Positions 6,597-6,912 of a DNA stretch of 6,912 nt are shown here, one piece after another. Origin of the DNA: JBBRHH01 sp038222915 (GTDB taxonomy: Bacteria > Planctomycetota > Phycisphaerae > Tepidisphaerales > Tepidisphaeraceae); NCBI GenBank assembly GCA_038222915.1, contig JBBRHH010000338.1:1-6912 (forward strand), written 5' to 3'. Position numbers and translations under genes: made by a program. Each line of letters begins with the position of its first letter. The stretch's first letter is position 1. The notes below the pieces were generated by a model. The model was given only the letters and a program-made list of their open reading frames with translations, was not told the origin of the DNA and ran no database searches.

Positions 6597-6912
6597 ATGG
6601 CACTGATCCTGTATCAACTGAAAAAAGAATATGTCGCCCCCGACGCCACGCGAGTGCCGGTGATCGATCTGCCCTATCTCGAACTTCGGGATGGGGAGCA
6701 CGTGGCGATGATGGGCACCAGTGGCTCGGGCAAGACGACGCTGCTGCACATGATCGCCGGTATTCTCACGCCTGATTCCGGCCGGATCACGTACGACGTC
6801 GCATCGGACGACACCGCCAACCCGAGAACGCGCGTTGATATTTCAACGATGACTGAAGCGCAACGGGACATCTTCCGAGGCCGGAATATCGGGTACATTT
6901 TCCAGACGCATC
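6597..6912 (+). CDS. ABC transporter ATP-binding protein, 5' part (LolD/MacB-like)
   Basis: The first 105 codons of an ABC ATPase, cut by the window edge. Visible are the A-loop region KKEYV (9-13), Walker A GTSGSGKTT (40-48), the typical LLHMIAGILTPDSG continuation (49-62), a segment DISTMTEAQRDIFRGRNIG (81-99), and the Q-loop YIFQTH with Q103. The pattern of a short acidic/Thr-Glu segment, then R-x3-IG and the Q-loop, resembles the LolD/MacB/FtsE-like group, whose members drive lipoprotein release or efflux through FtsX-like permeases. Signature, Walker B and H-loop lie outside the window. An in-frame TGA at 6564-6566 rules out a longer N-terminus; this ATG is the first start codon after it, preceded by GGAG nine bases away. 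A permease gene should follow downstream. Transported substrate is unknown. Confidence 0.93.
   Translation, partial: MALILYQLKKEYVAPDATRVPVIDLPYLELRDGEHVAMMGTSGSGKTTLLHMIAGILTPDSGRITYDVASDDTANPRTRVDISTMTEAQRDIFRGRNIGYIFQTH

Overview
The window (about 60% GC by eye, closely packed genes, purine-rich Shine-Dalgarno sites) is bacterial chromosome. The set of families (an SbcC/Rad50-like ATPase with no partner nuclease gene beside it, an SPFH protein carrying a GYF-type domain, and a double zinc-ribbon membrane protein) fits a Planctomycetota-like or other environmental Gram-negative lineage. That assignment is an impression from memory of protein style; no phylogenetic marker is present.

Layout. 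Bases 1-112 hold the first 37 codons of a leftward gene, cut by the window edge; it is possibly a transposase N-terminus, but weakly supported. After a 121-base divergent gap, a rightward gene (234-3356) encodes a full-length SbcC/Rad50-type DNA-repair ATPase with a central CxxC zinc hook. Twenty bases later, 3377-4168 encodes a predicted lipoprotein of the endonuclease/exonuclease/phosphatase (EEP) fold; the two genes probably share a transcript. A 100-base gap with a weak promoter candidate leads to a second unit. It holds 4269-5369, an SPFH-domain protein of the YdjI/'virion core-like' type with a C-terminal GYF_2 domain, and, one base after its stop codon, 5371-6477, a protein with two zinc ribbons and one C-terminal membrane segment (YdjG-like). 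A 119-base gap with a TATACT box precedes 6597-6912, the 5' part of an ABC transporter ATPase of the LolD/MacB-like type, cut by the window edge.

How they work together. The Rad50-like protein should act on DNA ends or structures in the cytoplasm. The EEP lipoprotein is predicted to lie outside the cytoplasm, so it is not an obvious substitute for Mre11/SbcD despite the shared transcript. The SPFH and zinc-ribbon proteins look like one membrane-associated module, comparable to the ydjG/ydjI part of the Bacillus pspA-ydjGHI envelope-stress operon but without PspA or YdjH in view. The ABC ATPase appears to be transcribed separately. I see no tRNA, rRNA, CRISPR array, complete insertion sequence or convincing intrinsic terminator.
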